A stretch of DNA of 64,000 nt from Topomyia yanbarensis. Its lineage: Eukaryota; Arthropoda; Insecta; Diptera; Culicidae. Below the pieces are notes generated by a model. The model saw only the letters and a program-made list of their open reading frames with translations. It did no database searches and was not told the DNA's origin. The translations under genes were made by a program, and so were the position numbers. Shown piece after piece: positions 45,919 to 56,704 of the stretch (its first letter is position 1; every line of letters begins with the position of its first letter). The stretch spans positions 393,097,037 to 393,161,036 of the forward strand of contig NC_080672.1 in NCBI RefSeq assembly GCF_030247195.1. Reading direction: 5' to 3'.

Positions 45919-46353
45919 AAAGACCTTTATAGAATCTCTATTTGACGGACGATATTTTCTCTCTAAGGTTTTCTGTTGAATTCCAATGAATAAAGGTAAG
46001 TTTTTTTTCCCAACACGAGGAAGTCAGCATTGTTGGTTTGTGGTTTCAGTAAAGAAAAATCCACGAATCAGTTTCAGTTGTTAGACAAAGGAAATAATAC
46101 AAAATCCAATTTATAAATAGATCATTACTTCGGTTCAGTTAACTGGTGACATTGGTGATCAGCAGTGAATACGTTTAAATTTAGCTAATTTACCGATTTA
46201 CAGGTGAGGGTAGTGATGGTGTTGGTGTTGGTGGTGGTGATTCGGACGATAGCCAAATTATTGGTGATTACATTTGCTTTACGTTTTCGGTTCATTCTGA
46301 CATTGGATCTCAGGATCGGGTGGGGTAGGGACCATAAACAGTTTAAAACTTAC
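45919..46353. other. Intron sequence, no gene
   Basis: Contains a GGTGTTGGTGTTGGTGGTGG tract near 46217. Normal donor side of the SLO2 exon at 46354. Confidence 0.5.
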
Positions 46354-46530
46354 GCTCGATCCGCGGCGGCCGGTACATCCTCCGAGACAGGATGACGATT
46401 TGCGTACCGTCGAGGGTGGCGGCCGATAGGTGACGCCACGGAGATTTGCCTCCGCGACGCCCTTGATTGGGACACCGGAAGCGGAGGTGCTGCTGGCGGT
46501 GGCCGTTGTCGTTACCACTTCCTCCTCGTA
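46354..46530 (-). CDS. slo2: SLO2 channel, 59-codon Ser/Thr-rich exon, possible cassette
   Basis: Minus-strand exon with acceptor cacctctcag and donor GTAAGT, reading YEEEVVTTTATASSTSASGV, then RPPPSTVRKSSSCLGG, ending TGRRGSS. It joins the 48721-48852 exon and the 30694-30899 exon in phase 0. Composition is low-complexity and Ser/Thr/Arg-rich with several possible phosphorylation sites (RKSSS, RRGSS), as expected for a cytoplasmic linker inside the RCK2 region and not for a folded core. Because the length is a multiple of three and both this exon and the next begin with a TAC codon, skipping it would keep the frame, so it may be alternatively spliced. Function of the segment is inferred. Confidence 0.75.
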
Positions 46531-48720
46531 CTGAGAGGTGACCGATGGATTCGGTCGGTTGGTGTTTGGTTGGATGTGTTTTTTACAGATATTGATTGAT
46601 TTTTTTTTTGGTTTTGTTTGTTTGTTTTGGTCGGTAACGAACGGAACGAGTAAACGGACATGCGAGTTCAAGCGAGCGTTTCAAATTTTGTTAAGATAAA
46701 TCATGATTAGTTTTTTTATGTTAGATACAAACAGGTCAATCTTATGTTTAGTATAAAGTGGAACATAACACATAAAAACAGAACCAAATGTAATGGACGG
46801 TGGTGGTGGGGGGTGAGCGGAGTGAGTTGTGAATTTGTTCTTACATTTTGAACCTTTTTCTTTTACTTAGGAAGCGATGAAATAAGGTGATCTGCGGTCG
46901 GGTCGGGTAATAAACGGTTCACCAAAAACTCAAACGGACGTGCACTAAAACATAAAAATCAACATAAAAAGTGTTCAACCAAGCTGAAGCAACCATGAAG
47001 CTCCTTGCCTACTTAAACAATCCTCTACTGATTCTATATTTCGAGATGATCCTACCGCAGACAAACAGACTTAACACATACACTCACGAATTTGATTCAG
47101 CGCTGTGCAATTGTTGATGTTAGTGTTAAGTATTTTTGTCTGTGACTACGGTCTACATGATTATTGCTGACTAATTTGGCTACATGTTGCTAAAGCTTTT
47201 CATCCATTTCGTAGGAGTAAAATAATTACAAAGAAGCCGTAACTGGGAGCCAGTTCCAAACAAATTTCCCCTGGATAAAACATGCACCAGAAGATGGCCA
47301 CACCTGTGAACCATCCGCTGTATAGGATCCAACAAAATATAAGCCAACTGAAGTGTGGAGGTGCTTTTCGGGAAGGAAACGAATAATTCAACTTGCCGGG
47401 GGAAAGCAGGTTTCTACTTGAATTTAACGAAACTAAAATGTTACAACCAGTGAACGAACTATTTAAACTTTGTCTCACTGCTACGTTGAACATGGTATTA
47501 TAATGAAATAGACTCACTGTGTGCGTGTGCGATCAAATAACTCGTCCGGGGTGAGCTTGACTTATATACTGGTTTTTTTTGCTTCGCAAAAACTTTTCAA
47601 ACTTGATCAAAACGAAAGTAAAAAATAACTGATCGACACAAGAACAGGAACGAAAGCGAAGTTTATCTTACTCGAAAGGAGGAAAGGATAGTTGAAAATA
47701 CCATAGACGAGACAGGTTGATTGGTAGATAAATAATTGGTATGGAGAACGGGAGCAAACAAAGCATCGCAAACATCCACCTATTTATTTTCATTGTAAAT
47801 GAACGAGCGAAAAGGAGAGATAGATCAATATACAACTCTTCTATTCTAGGCGCTATCTGCTTATAATCAATCGTATCCGCCTAATCGATCTGCAACGTAT
47901 GACAGACAGAGACGGAAAAAGTTTCAAACTTGTAATGGTTATAGTGCTAGTAGTGAAGAAAAATTAAAAAAAAAATCTGGCACCAAGCAATCTGTTTACG
48001 AAAAAAAAAATGGCAACACTACTTCTGACTGGAGTTCTCTTCTGATGGCACAACTACAGTGAGAGCGGACAGGAATTAGCGAGAAACTTGAAAAGCGACT
48101 AAATAGGTTTCTTTATATGTTTGTTTTCAAATCTGTTAGTTTGCTGTTTAGGCGGAACCTTCCCTTCCGGAACTATGTCTATGTACAATTTTGGCAAGTA
48201 TCAATATTAACATATGTTCTTTGGTGTTTGGCGAGTGTTTTTGTTGATGAATGAGCGTGATTTTCTCGTAATTGCTTTCGTCCTAGGACGTGTCGGACGT
48301 TTGTTGATGGAAAGCATGTGATAGATTGAGGATGATTAAAAAAATTAAACGAGGAAGTTTGAATTAGAGTTTGCAGAAGGAAAAAGAAAAGCTTCAGAGA
48401 GTGGAAAAGTGGAGAAATTTTAACAGAATAGAAAGCAAAATCAGTACTCAAAGATAGAAAAATAAAAGAATACTTTTAATAGATGAAAAATACTATCGAA
48501 TAGCGATCGCAGTAAAAGTTACGAATTAAAAATACTGGTAACGTGAGATAATGCACGGACAGTTGTTTGCCGTCGGTAAAGAAAAGAAAGGAAAAATATC
48601 GGAGACACACTGTGGTAAACCGAAGGAAGGGGGACTCACCGTTGGTCGCAACCGCACACAATGTTTAAAGCCGAAGGATCCGAACGGACGCCATTTTTCG
48701 GTGATGGGTGAACTACTCAC
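46531..48720. other. SLO2 intron, no feature
   Basis: 2.2-kb intron between the 48.7-kb and 46.4-kb exons. AT-rich; no convincing repeat or exon found. Confidence 0.5.
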
Positions 48721-48852
48721 ATGTGACGCTTCCGAACCGCTGGTTTCCTGTGTGCGGTAGATTCCGATCGGTATCTCACATGTGGTCGAACAGAGCTTCT
48801 GGTACAGCCGACCGTAGGTGCGGATCCACATGTCATCCTTGCTGATTTTCAT
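48721..48852 (-). CDS. slo2: SLO2/KCNT potassium channel, RCK2-region exon (first visible exon)
   Basis: This 44-codon exon begins [20 protein letters not shown] and continues with [10 protein letters not shown]. That pattern is characteristic of the second RCK (regulator of K+ conductance) domain of Slack/Slick/SLO2 sodium-activated potassium channels, which sit in the plasma membrane and are gated by intracellular ions through the cytoplasmic RCK ring. On the minus strand it is preceded by an acceptor (ttctccgtag) and followed by a GTGAGT donor after the codons for EASH. Its length is a multiple of three and it reads in phase 0 at both ends. The initial ATG is internal to the protein, not the start: the pore and RCK1 exons would lie upstream, beyond position 48852, and I do not see them in the remaining 15 kb. 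SLO2 identity is from recalled family motifs. Confidence 0.88.
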
Positions 48853-49335
48853 CTACGGAGAAAGCGGGCGTTTTGGCGGGTTTGATTAATGTTATACATA
48901 CAACTATACAATAAAATGGGGTTTGATTGGTAGCGTTGGTGAGCTCAAGCTTGTTTAGAACTAGGCCAGGATCCGCTAGCTTCTTTTTCCAGGCGAAAAA
49001 AATCTTATTTTTTATCCCTGTTGAAAGTAGTACAACACTGTTGCCAATATATTGGCAGTGAGGTCGAGATGGCAGGCCCGTATCCAGGATTCCGTTTCGG
49101 GAGGGGTTTAAAAATTATTGCATAAATGTAGGGGAACCCGGAGCTATTCGGACCTACTTAAGCAAATCGCCCTTTTAGGTGGATAGATGTGAAAAAATTT
49201 ACCGTTAAAAAGTGCTAAGTGTTAGTTTGAAACCTTAGCTACATTTTGGCGCCATAAAAGGTTCATTTGCACCACTCAATGGCAGCGCTAGGCTACGTTT
49301 TGCAAACCTCTACGTTTTTCCATCCTTTTACATTG
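48853..49335. other. Intron sequence, no feature
   Basis: Upstream intron of the first visible SLO2 exon; GGCCCGTATCCAGGATTCCG near 49075 resembles the dispersed GGATCC repeat. Confidence 0.45.
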
Positions 49336-49810
49336 TAGGGGTAATTTGGACCGCCATTTTTCTTACATTTTTTTACAATGGAATTATGTTTACCTATGAA
49401 TTAGTTACAAGAGACACTCCTTAAGAAGCAAAAAAAAAAACAAATTGCTTTACAAAAACTTAATCTGGTATGTCACAGCTGTCGATTGGCGGTCCATGTA
49501 TTTTCTTTGCTGTGGTGTGTGCAATGGTGTGCGCAGCCGCAAGCCACTGAACGGTGGTTGACGGAATAGGCGGTCTGAATAGCCCCGTACGCTCATATCG
49601 CACAAAAGTGGTGAGCGTCTCGAAAATATCTCTGTTTTCACCCAAACAAAAATCATTCCGTAAACAACGAAACACGTTGTATCTCATTTCTACAAAGAAT
49701 CAACTTCATCTCAAAATTAATGTTTCAGAATAGCAGTTCCACGAATATGTACAATAGTCAGAAAGTCTTGCTATTTTCAGAGAAATCGAGGGGGTCCGAT
49801 TTACCCCCAC
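49336..49810. mobile_element. Probable degenerate element with GGGGTAAWTYGGACC ends
   Basis: GGGGTAATTTGGACC at 49337 and GGTCCGATTTACCCCC near 49793 form inverted termini that resemble the pogo-like element at 58943. A minus-strand ORF of 75 codons inside (49460-49687, RYNVFRCLRNDFCLGENRDI) is unrecognised. Confidence 0.4.
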
Positions 49811-49814
49811 TGTC

Positions 49815-50342
49815 TTAACCCTTTCATGCCCAACTTTTTTCTAGTGAATGTAGGGTTTCAAAACTTTTTTTTTCTTGAAAACGGTTGAGACAAGAAACAC
49901 GAAAAGCCTATTTTCATAAAGATAGGTGCCTTCATGGCAGTGCTAGAAGCTGGTCAATTTTTACCTTCTAATGCTCAATACAATTCTCCTACACTAATTA
50001 CAATAGTCCAATTACGTGGAAAACGTAGCTAACGACAGTCTAAATTGATAAGTTTTATCAGTTTTCAATAATATTGCACCATAAAGAAGATATATGAAAA
50101 AATCATTTTCCGTCGTCAACGTTAACTGTCCCTGGCAGCACTGGTCCATCGGAATTCAATCAGACTAATTGCAATAATTTCAGTTCTAGGGCTGATCCTT
50201 GTAACTGTTAATACTCAAATTAAAGATAATAACCACATTAATGAGCCTTACTTATTTTTGTGAGCAAATCTCGTCTCAATCAAAAGTTATTGCTGTTTAA
50301 AAACGTTGTTGTCCACAAACAACACGGGCATGAATGAGTTAA
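49815..50342 (+). mobile_element. TTAA-flanked piggyBac-type MITE, copy 4
   Basis: Complete copy with TTAA at both ends. The right terminus is slightly diverged (CGGGCATGAATGAG). The short ORF starting inside it is incidental. Confidence 0.85.
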
Positions 50343-50725
50343 TAGCCCCGGGTCCCCCAATTAAATCCGATGACTTGAGATATTCACTGGAAACTCAACG
50401 TAATTATGAAAAGTTATTAGTGCAAACAGTATCAAAACTAAGACAAAAGACACTAAAATCCCTAAAAATATGTTACCTGTTACAAGAAAGGCTTTAGTGC
50501 ATCGACGAATTTGATTATTATTGTTGAATTACAAGTTACAATGAATATTCACGAATTAGGGGTGCTTAAAAATGTTTAAAAGGTGTAGAAGACGCTAAAT
50601 TGGAATGGGTAGAAGAAAAAAAAAACTAAAAAAAAACCGTTTCACGAAACTATACACGCATTTGTTAATCAAATCGGCGTGATGGAGGACGAAACCAACG
50701 GACGTCTCCATTGATTGGAATATAT
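50343..50725. other. No gene seen
   Basis: AT-rich spacer between the TTAA MITE and the GGTCGGTG MITE. Confidence 0.5.
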
Positions 50726-50972
50726 GGTCGGTGTTAAGTCAGACCGAACCAAGTCGAAAAACATAAAAAAATGAGTTAATGATAGCACTGGATAAAGAAT
50801 TTCTTCATCTACATTCCACTTTTACCAGATTAGGAATATGAAACAATAAACAAGAATTATGGTAAAAAATATTTTCCAATTATAATGTAAAGGATGCTGC
50901 GATTCAAACTTTAAACGCGTTTTTCTCGAAATCAATGCACTGTCACTTAGTCCGGTCTGACCTAGCAATCTA
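50726..50972. mobile_element. GGTCGGTG MITE, copy 3, right end eroded
   Basis: Left end GGTCGGTGTTAAGTCAGACC is intact. The right end reads AGTCCGGTCTGACCTAGCAA and has lost the terminal ACACCGACC. Confidence 0.75.
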
Positions 50973-51429
50973 AATTTTCCATTGCAAAGAATGTTCGAAC
51001 AAAGTCAATGTGGAAATTTGCTTTAAACCTTCTGATCAGGCAGGAGATTTGCAGATGCGAAAAACTTAAACTAATATCTTCATGATCAGGCGTCTTGCGT
51101 CTATTATTAGTTCTGTGACTACACCCGAAGTTTGCGTTAGTTCAACTTTATGAAATTTTCATGTTCATGTAATAATCATGAAAATCCCGAAAAAATACCT
51201 TTTTTTCGCTTGACTCTTATGGAGAATGGGTTAAAGACTATCGTCGACAAAATTATCAGGCAACTGAGAATAATTATTTGTTTATCTGTTTAAGTAGGTT
51301 CTATCACAGATCCTATTTTTTTATGAAATATTGAACTTATGAATTTCAAATATCGCAGACTAATTTTGCTAGTTCGGAAGAATTCCCCTCGATCCCTGAA
51401 ACTATAGTAAAAGTCAAAATGTAAACTGT
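50973..51429. other. No gene seen; LINE 5' boundary unresolved
   Basis: AT-rich; the left end of the I-type LINE lies here or at about 51425, but no duplication of the 3' flank was found. Confidence 0.4.
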
Positions 51430-52300
51430 GTGCTAAAAAGCGAGCCAATACGAACTCGTAGACGTTCACCATCAACATCGTCTTCGTCAGCGACAATCAC
51501 CATTCGCAATAGCAAAAGTTTCGCACTGCAGTGGAACATTCGGGGCCTCCGCTGCAATATCAGTGAACTTAAACAGCTGATCGCCCAACACGAGCCAAAC
51601 CTGATAGCGCTACAGGAAACAAAAGTGGACAACCGAGTAGTTCCAGCAGATTTCATCGGTAACAGCTATACCCTGCTGCTGAAAACTGGTAGCTGTCGAT
51701 ACTGGCAACAAGGAGTAGGTCTTGCCATTCGGGATGGTGTACCCTTCGAACGAATCGATGTCGACGACAATATACAGGCAATCACAGTTCGGATCCAACT
51801 GCCACAACAAATGACGGTGGTATCGATCTACGTCCCTCCCAATACTCAACAGTGTCAAGAACAGGTGACTTCCTCGAAACGCTTCCACGTCCAGTGCTGG
51901 TACTAGGCGACTTTAACGCGCACCATATTTGCTGGGGTTCTACGAAATCTACCGCACTAGGCCACTTCATCGCCGAAAAAACGCTATCGGAACGATTACT
52001 CATCCTCAACGACGGATCGCACACTCGGATTGATCCAGCTACCGGTATTACTTCGGCTCTTGACCTCTCGATCTACTCAGAATCGGTGGCTTCGAAATTT
52101 GTTTGGCGAACACTTCCGGACACCCACAGCAGTGATCACTTTCCCATTCTCGTTTCCATTCCCAGGCTGTCGACTATCCCAACGAAAAGACAGAAATGGA
52201 TTTACGACCAAGCAGATTGGACAACCTACGAGCGATTGACCGCCAACGCTATTCGACCGGGCGTCGAAATATCAATCGACTGTTTCGCTGACCGGTTGAT
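51430..52300 (+). pseudogene. LINE apurinic-type endonuclease domain
   Basis: LQWNIRGLRCNISELKQLIA, ALQETKVDN, YWQQGVGLAIRDGVPF and IDVDDNIQAITVRIQL lie in one frame, then after a frameshift near 51855-51905 VLVLGDFNAHHICWGS, SALDLSIYS and DTHSSDHFPILVS. Catalytic residues of the exonuclease/endonuclease fold are visible (N in WNIRG, E in QETK, D and N in GDFNAHH, D and H in SDHFPI). The frameshift prevents a single product. Confidence 0.85.
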
Positions 52301-54075
52301 TAGAGCAGCAAACGCCGCGATACCTCGCACTACCGGCAGAGTTGGTCCGAAAGCGGTTCCGTGGTGGTGTCCGGAGGTGAAAGCAGCTATCAAAAATCGG
52401 AGAATAGCACTTAGAGCACTGAAGCGTATACCAGCAGAGGACCCACGAAAAGCGGATGCACTGAAAAGCTTCCAGGAATCACGGGCAGCAACAAGAAAGT
52501 CTATCCATGACGCCAAGAAAAAATCATGGGAAGACTTCGTCGCGAAGATGTCTCCAAGTTCAACTATATCGGAAATGTGGCAGACAGTGAACACGTTGAG
52601 AGGGAAACGCCAGCACCGCCCAATTGTCATCAAGCGGTCCAGTGGTTACACGGATAAGCCAGAAGAAATAGCTGAAGAACTGGCGCAACACTACAGCGAA
52701 AGATCTGCAACCTCCAGCTATTCGTCGTTGTTCCAGAACGAGAAAGAAAAGACCGAACGAAACCGCATAAACTTCTCGCCAGATAGCGATGATATTTACA
52801 ATTCGGACTTCACTCTGAATGAGTTGCTGTGGGCACTCGACAGAGGACGAAGTGGCTCTTCAGGACCGGACTGCATCGGTTATCCAATGCTTCAGCGACT
52901 GCCATTGTCTGTGAAAACTGCTATGTTGGAACTCTTCAACAGAATATGGTGCAGTGGCGTATTCCCATCCTGTTGGCGAACTGGAATCATCGTACCAATT
53001 CCAAAGCCAAGCTCGGATGACGCGGGTCCAGCTTAATTCCGTCCAATCACCTTAACTAGTTGTATGGCGAAGGTTTTCGAGCGGATAATCAACCGTCGGT
53101 TGACCACCGAACTAGAGTCGAACGGGCGTCTAGACAAACGACAACATGCCTTCAGGTCTGGTCGGGGTACTGACTCGTACTTTGCGGAGTTGGAGAGGTC
53201 ATTACCAGACCGTGACGAGCACTGTCTGATAGCGTCGCTAGACTTGGCCAAGGCGTACGACACCACTTGAAGATATGGCATCCTACGAACACTGCAGAAA
53301 TGGCAAATACGCAGAAGGATGATAAACATTGTCAACAGTTTTCTGGCAGAGAGAACGTTCCAGGTCAACGTAGAGGGGAATTTGTCGCCAGCACATCCGC
53401 TGGAAAACGGTGTGCCACAGGGTTCAGTGCTCTCTGTTACACTATTTCTCGTGGCTATCCAACCCATCTTCCGCGTGGTTCCGAACTCCGTACAAGTGTT
53501 GCTGTACGCCGATGATATTCTGCGTCTTGTCTGAGGGAAGAAAGACCAGTCGCTTCTTCGAAAACTTCAGGCCGCAGTAAAAGCCGTCGATAAATGGTCG
53601 AGAAGTGTTGGATCTACGATATCTGCAACGAAATCCAGCATCTTCTTTTGCAGCCCTAACGTCCGCCGTGAACCCACGCAGGCGATAAAGGTATATGGTG
53701 TAGCCGTTCCGACACAAACGCTGCTGAGAACTCTCGGTGTCACTCTCGACCGGTCGCTCAACTTTAAAGCGCGTTGTAAATTGACGAAGAAGACGTGTGA
53801 ATCCAGGCTGCGTATCTTGGAGATAATCGGTGCCAGGTTGCCCCGCACTTCTTTACTTCAAATAGGGTCCGCAATTGTTACCTCGCGACTCCTCTACGGC
53901 ATGGGACTTGTAAGCAGAGGAGGACATGCCGTCATCCAAACGCTCGCTCCTACATACAATAGGATGATAAGGTTCGCATCCGGTGCATACGTCACGAGTC
54001 CAATTCTAGCAATTATGGCAGAAGCTGGAACCCTACCATTCGACCTATTCGTTCTTCAAAATATAGCCTGGTTGG
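52300..54075 (+). pseudogene. LINE reverse transcriptase, three premature stops
   Basis: GRSGSSGPDCIGYPML, GVFPSCWRTGIIVPIPKP, then a TAA at 53034-53036 in place of the residue before FRPITLTS. Next come FERIINRRLTTELES, SLDLAKAYDTT followed by TGA (53268-53270), LENGVPQGSVLSVTLF, the catalytic LLYADDILRLV and another TGA (53532-53534). The C-terminal part ends at QNIAWLAIY, where a foldback is inserted. Frame is otherwise kept, so decay is by point mutation as well as insertion. Confidence 0.85.
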
Positions 54076-55866
54076 CTATCTATTAGGGTGTCCCAAAATG
54101 ACATCATGTTAAAAAAAGTCATCGGGCTCACTTCTTAAATGAAAGGTTAGGGTATTAGGACCACTTTCTTCTTCGGAGTGAGTTTGCTAAAACGCTTCCT
54201 ACTGGTGGCGACTTTTGATTTTTTGAAAAATGGGCCGATTTTGGATAAAATTTCAAATTTATGCCTGTTGAAGTGGTCCTGAACTGTCTTAGATATTTTT
54301 TCAGTATTTTTTATTTTTTTGGAGATCCAAACGGAGAAGTTTGGTTAGTTAGTTTGTACAAATTTTGAATTATAAGAGCGGCAGGGCCATTAAAACTTAG
54401 TAAAAAGTGAAATTTGTGGTGCTTTTCAGTATTTTTTCTTCAAAACTGGGTATCTATAAAATTTTAAAAGTACAGAGAACACTTTATATAGTTGAGCCGA
54501 ATTCAGGGGCGTAATTTTGCTGAAGAAAGTGTATAGCTACGGCCAATGGGGTATAAGTTATTTACGTTTTTGTTAAATAACCTTTTTACATTTTATGATA
54601 TTCATAAAAAATAACACTGTTCTACAAAATAAAACAACTTAAGTGGGCTTAGTCTGCATATTATTTTTCGGAAAATAGAAGGAAAATGATGAAAAATGGC
54701 GTTTTTCGCTTGTCTCTAGTACATCAGAATCGGTTTTTATGAGCATTTGACGATTTTTTTAAAAAATATTTTTTATATTAATAGCCACCTAGCGGGTTTG
54801 AAAATCACTAAAATTAAACAAATATGTCGAGCTAATGGCAAGTTATGGCGTATATTTGAAGGCTGAATTGATTAACGTACTTACATTTTGTATATAAAGT
54901 CTTATTTTCATGTTAGGAACTTTGAAGTGGAGAAAAATGCAGAAGAGTGAGGTGAGTGCTGAAAAACTTATATTTACTGTATAGATCACATAATTCCGAT
55001 ATAGTCAAATTTGGGGCAAATACCCTCGAAAAAGTTTTACAACAGAATACAGCGGATCTTCTGACACAATCGTTTTGTTGAAGATGCCTCCTAGAAGTAA
55101 TTATGGAGAATTAACTCTTCAAAAAATAATTAGAGACTTGGCGTCATTATAGCAAAGTTATTATTTTTATAATTTAAGTTACAAAAAAAATAATCAGATG
55201 CTCATTAAACCTCGTCCTGACATACTAAAGACGTACAAAAAACGTCATTTTTCATAATTTTCCTTCTATTTTCCGAAAAACAATGTGTGGTCAAAGCACA
55301 TTTGAACTGATTTACTTTTTGGAACAGAATTATTTTTGATAAATTGCTAAAAATGTCAAAGGTTATCTAACAAAAACTTAAATAACTCATACCCCATTAG
55401 CCATAGCTATACACTTTCTTCAGCAAAATTACGCCCCTGAATTCGGCTCAACTATATAAAATGTTTTCTGTACTTTTAAAATTTTGTAGATACCCAGTTT
55501 TGAAGAAAAAATACTGGAAAACACCAAAAATTACACTTTTTACTAAGTTTTAATGGCCCTGCCGCTCTTATAATTCAAAATTTGTACAAACTAACTAACC
55601 AATCTTCTCCGTTTGGATCTCCAGAAAAATAAAAAAATACTGAAAAAAATCTAAGATAGTTCAGGACCACTTCAACAGGCATAAATTTGAAATTTTATCC
55701 AAAATCGGCCCATTTTTCAAAAAATCAAAAGTCGCCACCAGTAGGAAGCGTTTTAGCAAACTCACTCCGAAGAAGAAAGTGGTCCTAATACCCTAACCTT
55801 TCATTTAAGAAGTGAGCCCGATGACTTTTTTAACATGATGTCATTTTGGGACACCCTACTATCTAT
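54076..55866. mobile_element. Long foldback element 1, with 8-bp target duplication
   Basis: The element is 54084-55858 (1775 bp), with TIR TAGGGTGTCCCAAAATGACA, and arms pair over several hundred bp (for example GCCACCAGTAGGAAGCG against CGCTTCCTACTGGTGGC). Flanks are exact CTATCTAT at 54076-54083 and 55859-55866, which fit the hAT duplication pattern nTnnnnAn. The terminus TAGGG fits the hAT pattern YARNG. No transposase. Removing it rejoins the LINE between TTGG and ACGTTGG. Confidence 0.92.
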
Positions 55867-56700
55867 ACGTTGGGAAAAAGCAAGGATAATGATAATGATC
55901 GGAATCCCTCTTCCACATATTTGCACTCGTACGCGTTTAACTGCACGAAGATGGTACGAACCCAAGCCCCAGATCGTGTGGGACATAAAGAGACGTGTGA
56001 AAGCTGGAGATCTCCCGGAAATTGTTCGGCCTGCTTTTCAGGAGCTCCTAGCAAGTCGTTGCAACCGTTCAACTATCGTCTACACGGATGGCTCGAAATA
56101 CGACAATGCAGTAGGTACGGGAGTGTATGGAGAATACTTCCAACAATCGGCTGGTCTTCCATCGTCATGCAGCCTCTTCTCGGCAGAAGCGTTTGCAATC
56201 AAAACAGCGCTAGCAACACATAACACGGTCAACGATTTGATGATTATGTCTGACTCGGCCAGTTGCTTATCGGCATTAGAAGCTGGCGCATCGCAACACC
56301 CGTGGATTCAGCAGATTGAAAACATGTTACGAGGCCGTCCAATCAAGTTGTGCTGGATTCCGGGTTATGCTGGTATCCATGGCAATGAAGAGGCAGACCG
56401 CCGCGCAGGAGTAGCCAGGGGTAATGCCCCTTTGCAAATAGCCGTTCCGGGAGCAGACGCGAATAACCAAATGAAAACAGCTATCCGAAATCAATGGTTC
56501 CGTCGATGGTCTGCGTCCACTGAAGTAAAACTTCGCGAAGTTAAATTCGACACAGGGAAGTAGACTGACTGCGAGAATTCGGCCGAACAGCGAGTGCTTA
56601 CCCGGCTTCGAATAGGGCATACCCGGCTAACACACGACTTTCTGCTAAAGAAAACTTCACCACCAGTGTGCGACTGCTGTAGGATAATTGTAGATGTTCG
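55867..56700 (+). pseudogene. LINE RNase H and linker
   Basis: IVYTDGSKYDNAVGTGVYGE, CSLFSAEAFAIKTALA, LMIMSDSASCLSALEA and GIHGNEEADRRAGVA contain all four acidic residues of RNase H (D, E, D, D). A one-base shift exists just after the foldback 1 junction, and a TAG (56561-56563) falls after KFDTGK. Beyond it LTRLRIGHTRLTHDFLLKK and CDCCRIIVDVRHVI form the usual C-terminal CC-H motif, cut by foldback 2. Confidence 0.85.
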
Positions 56701-56704
56701 CCAT

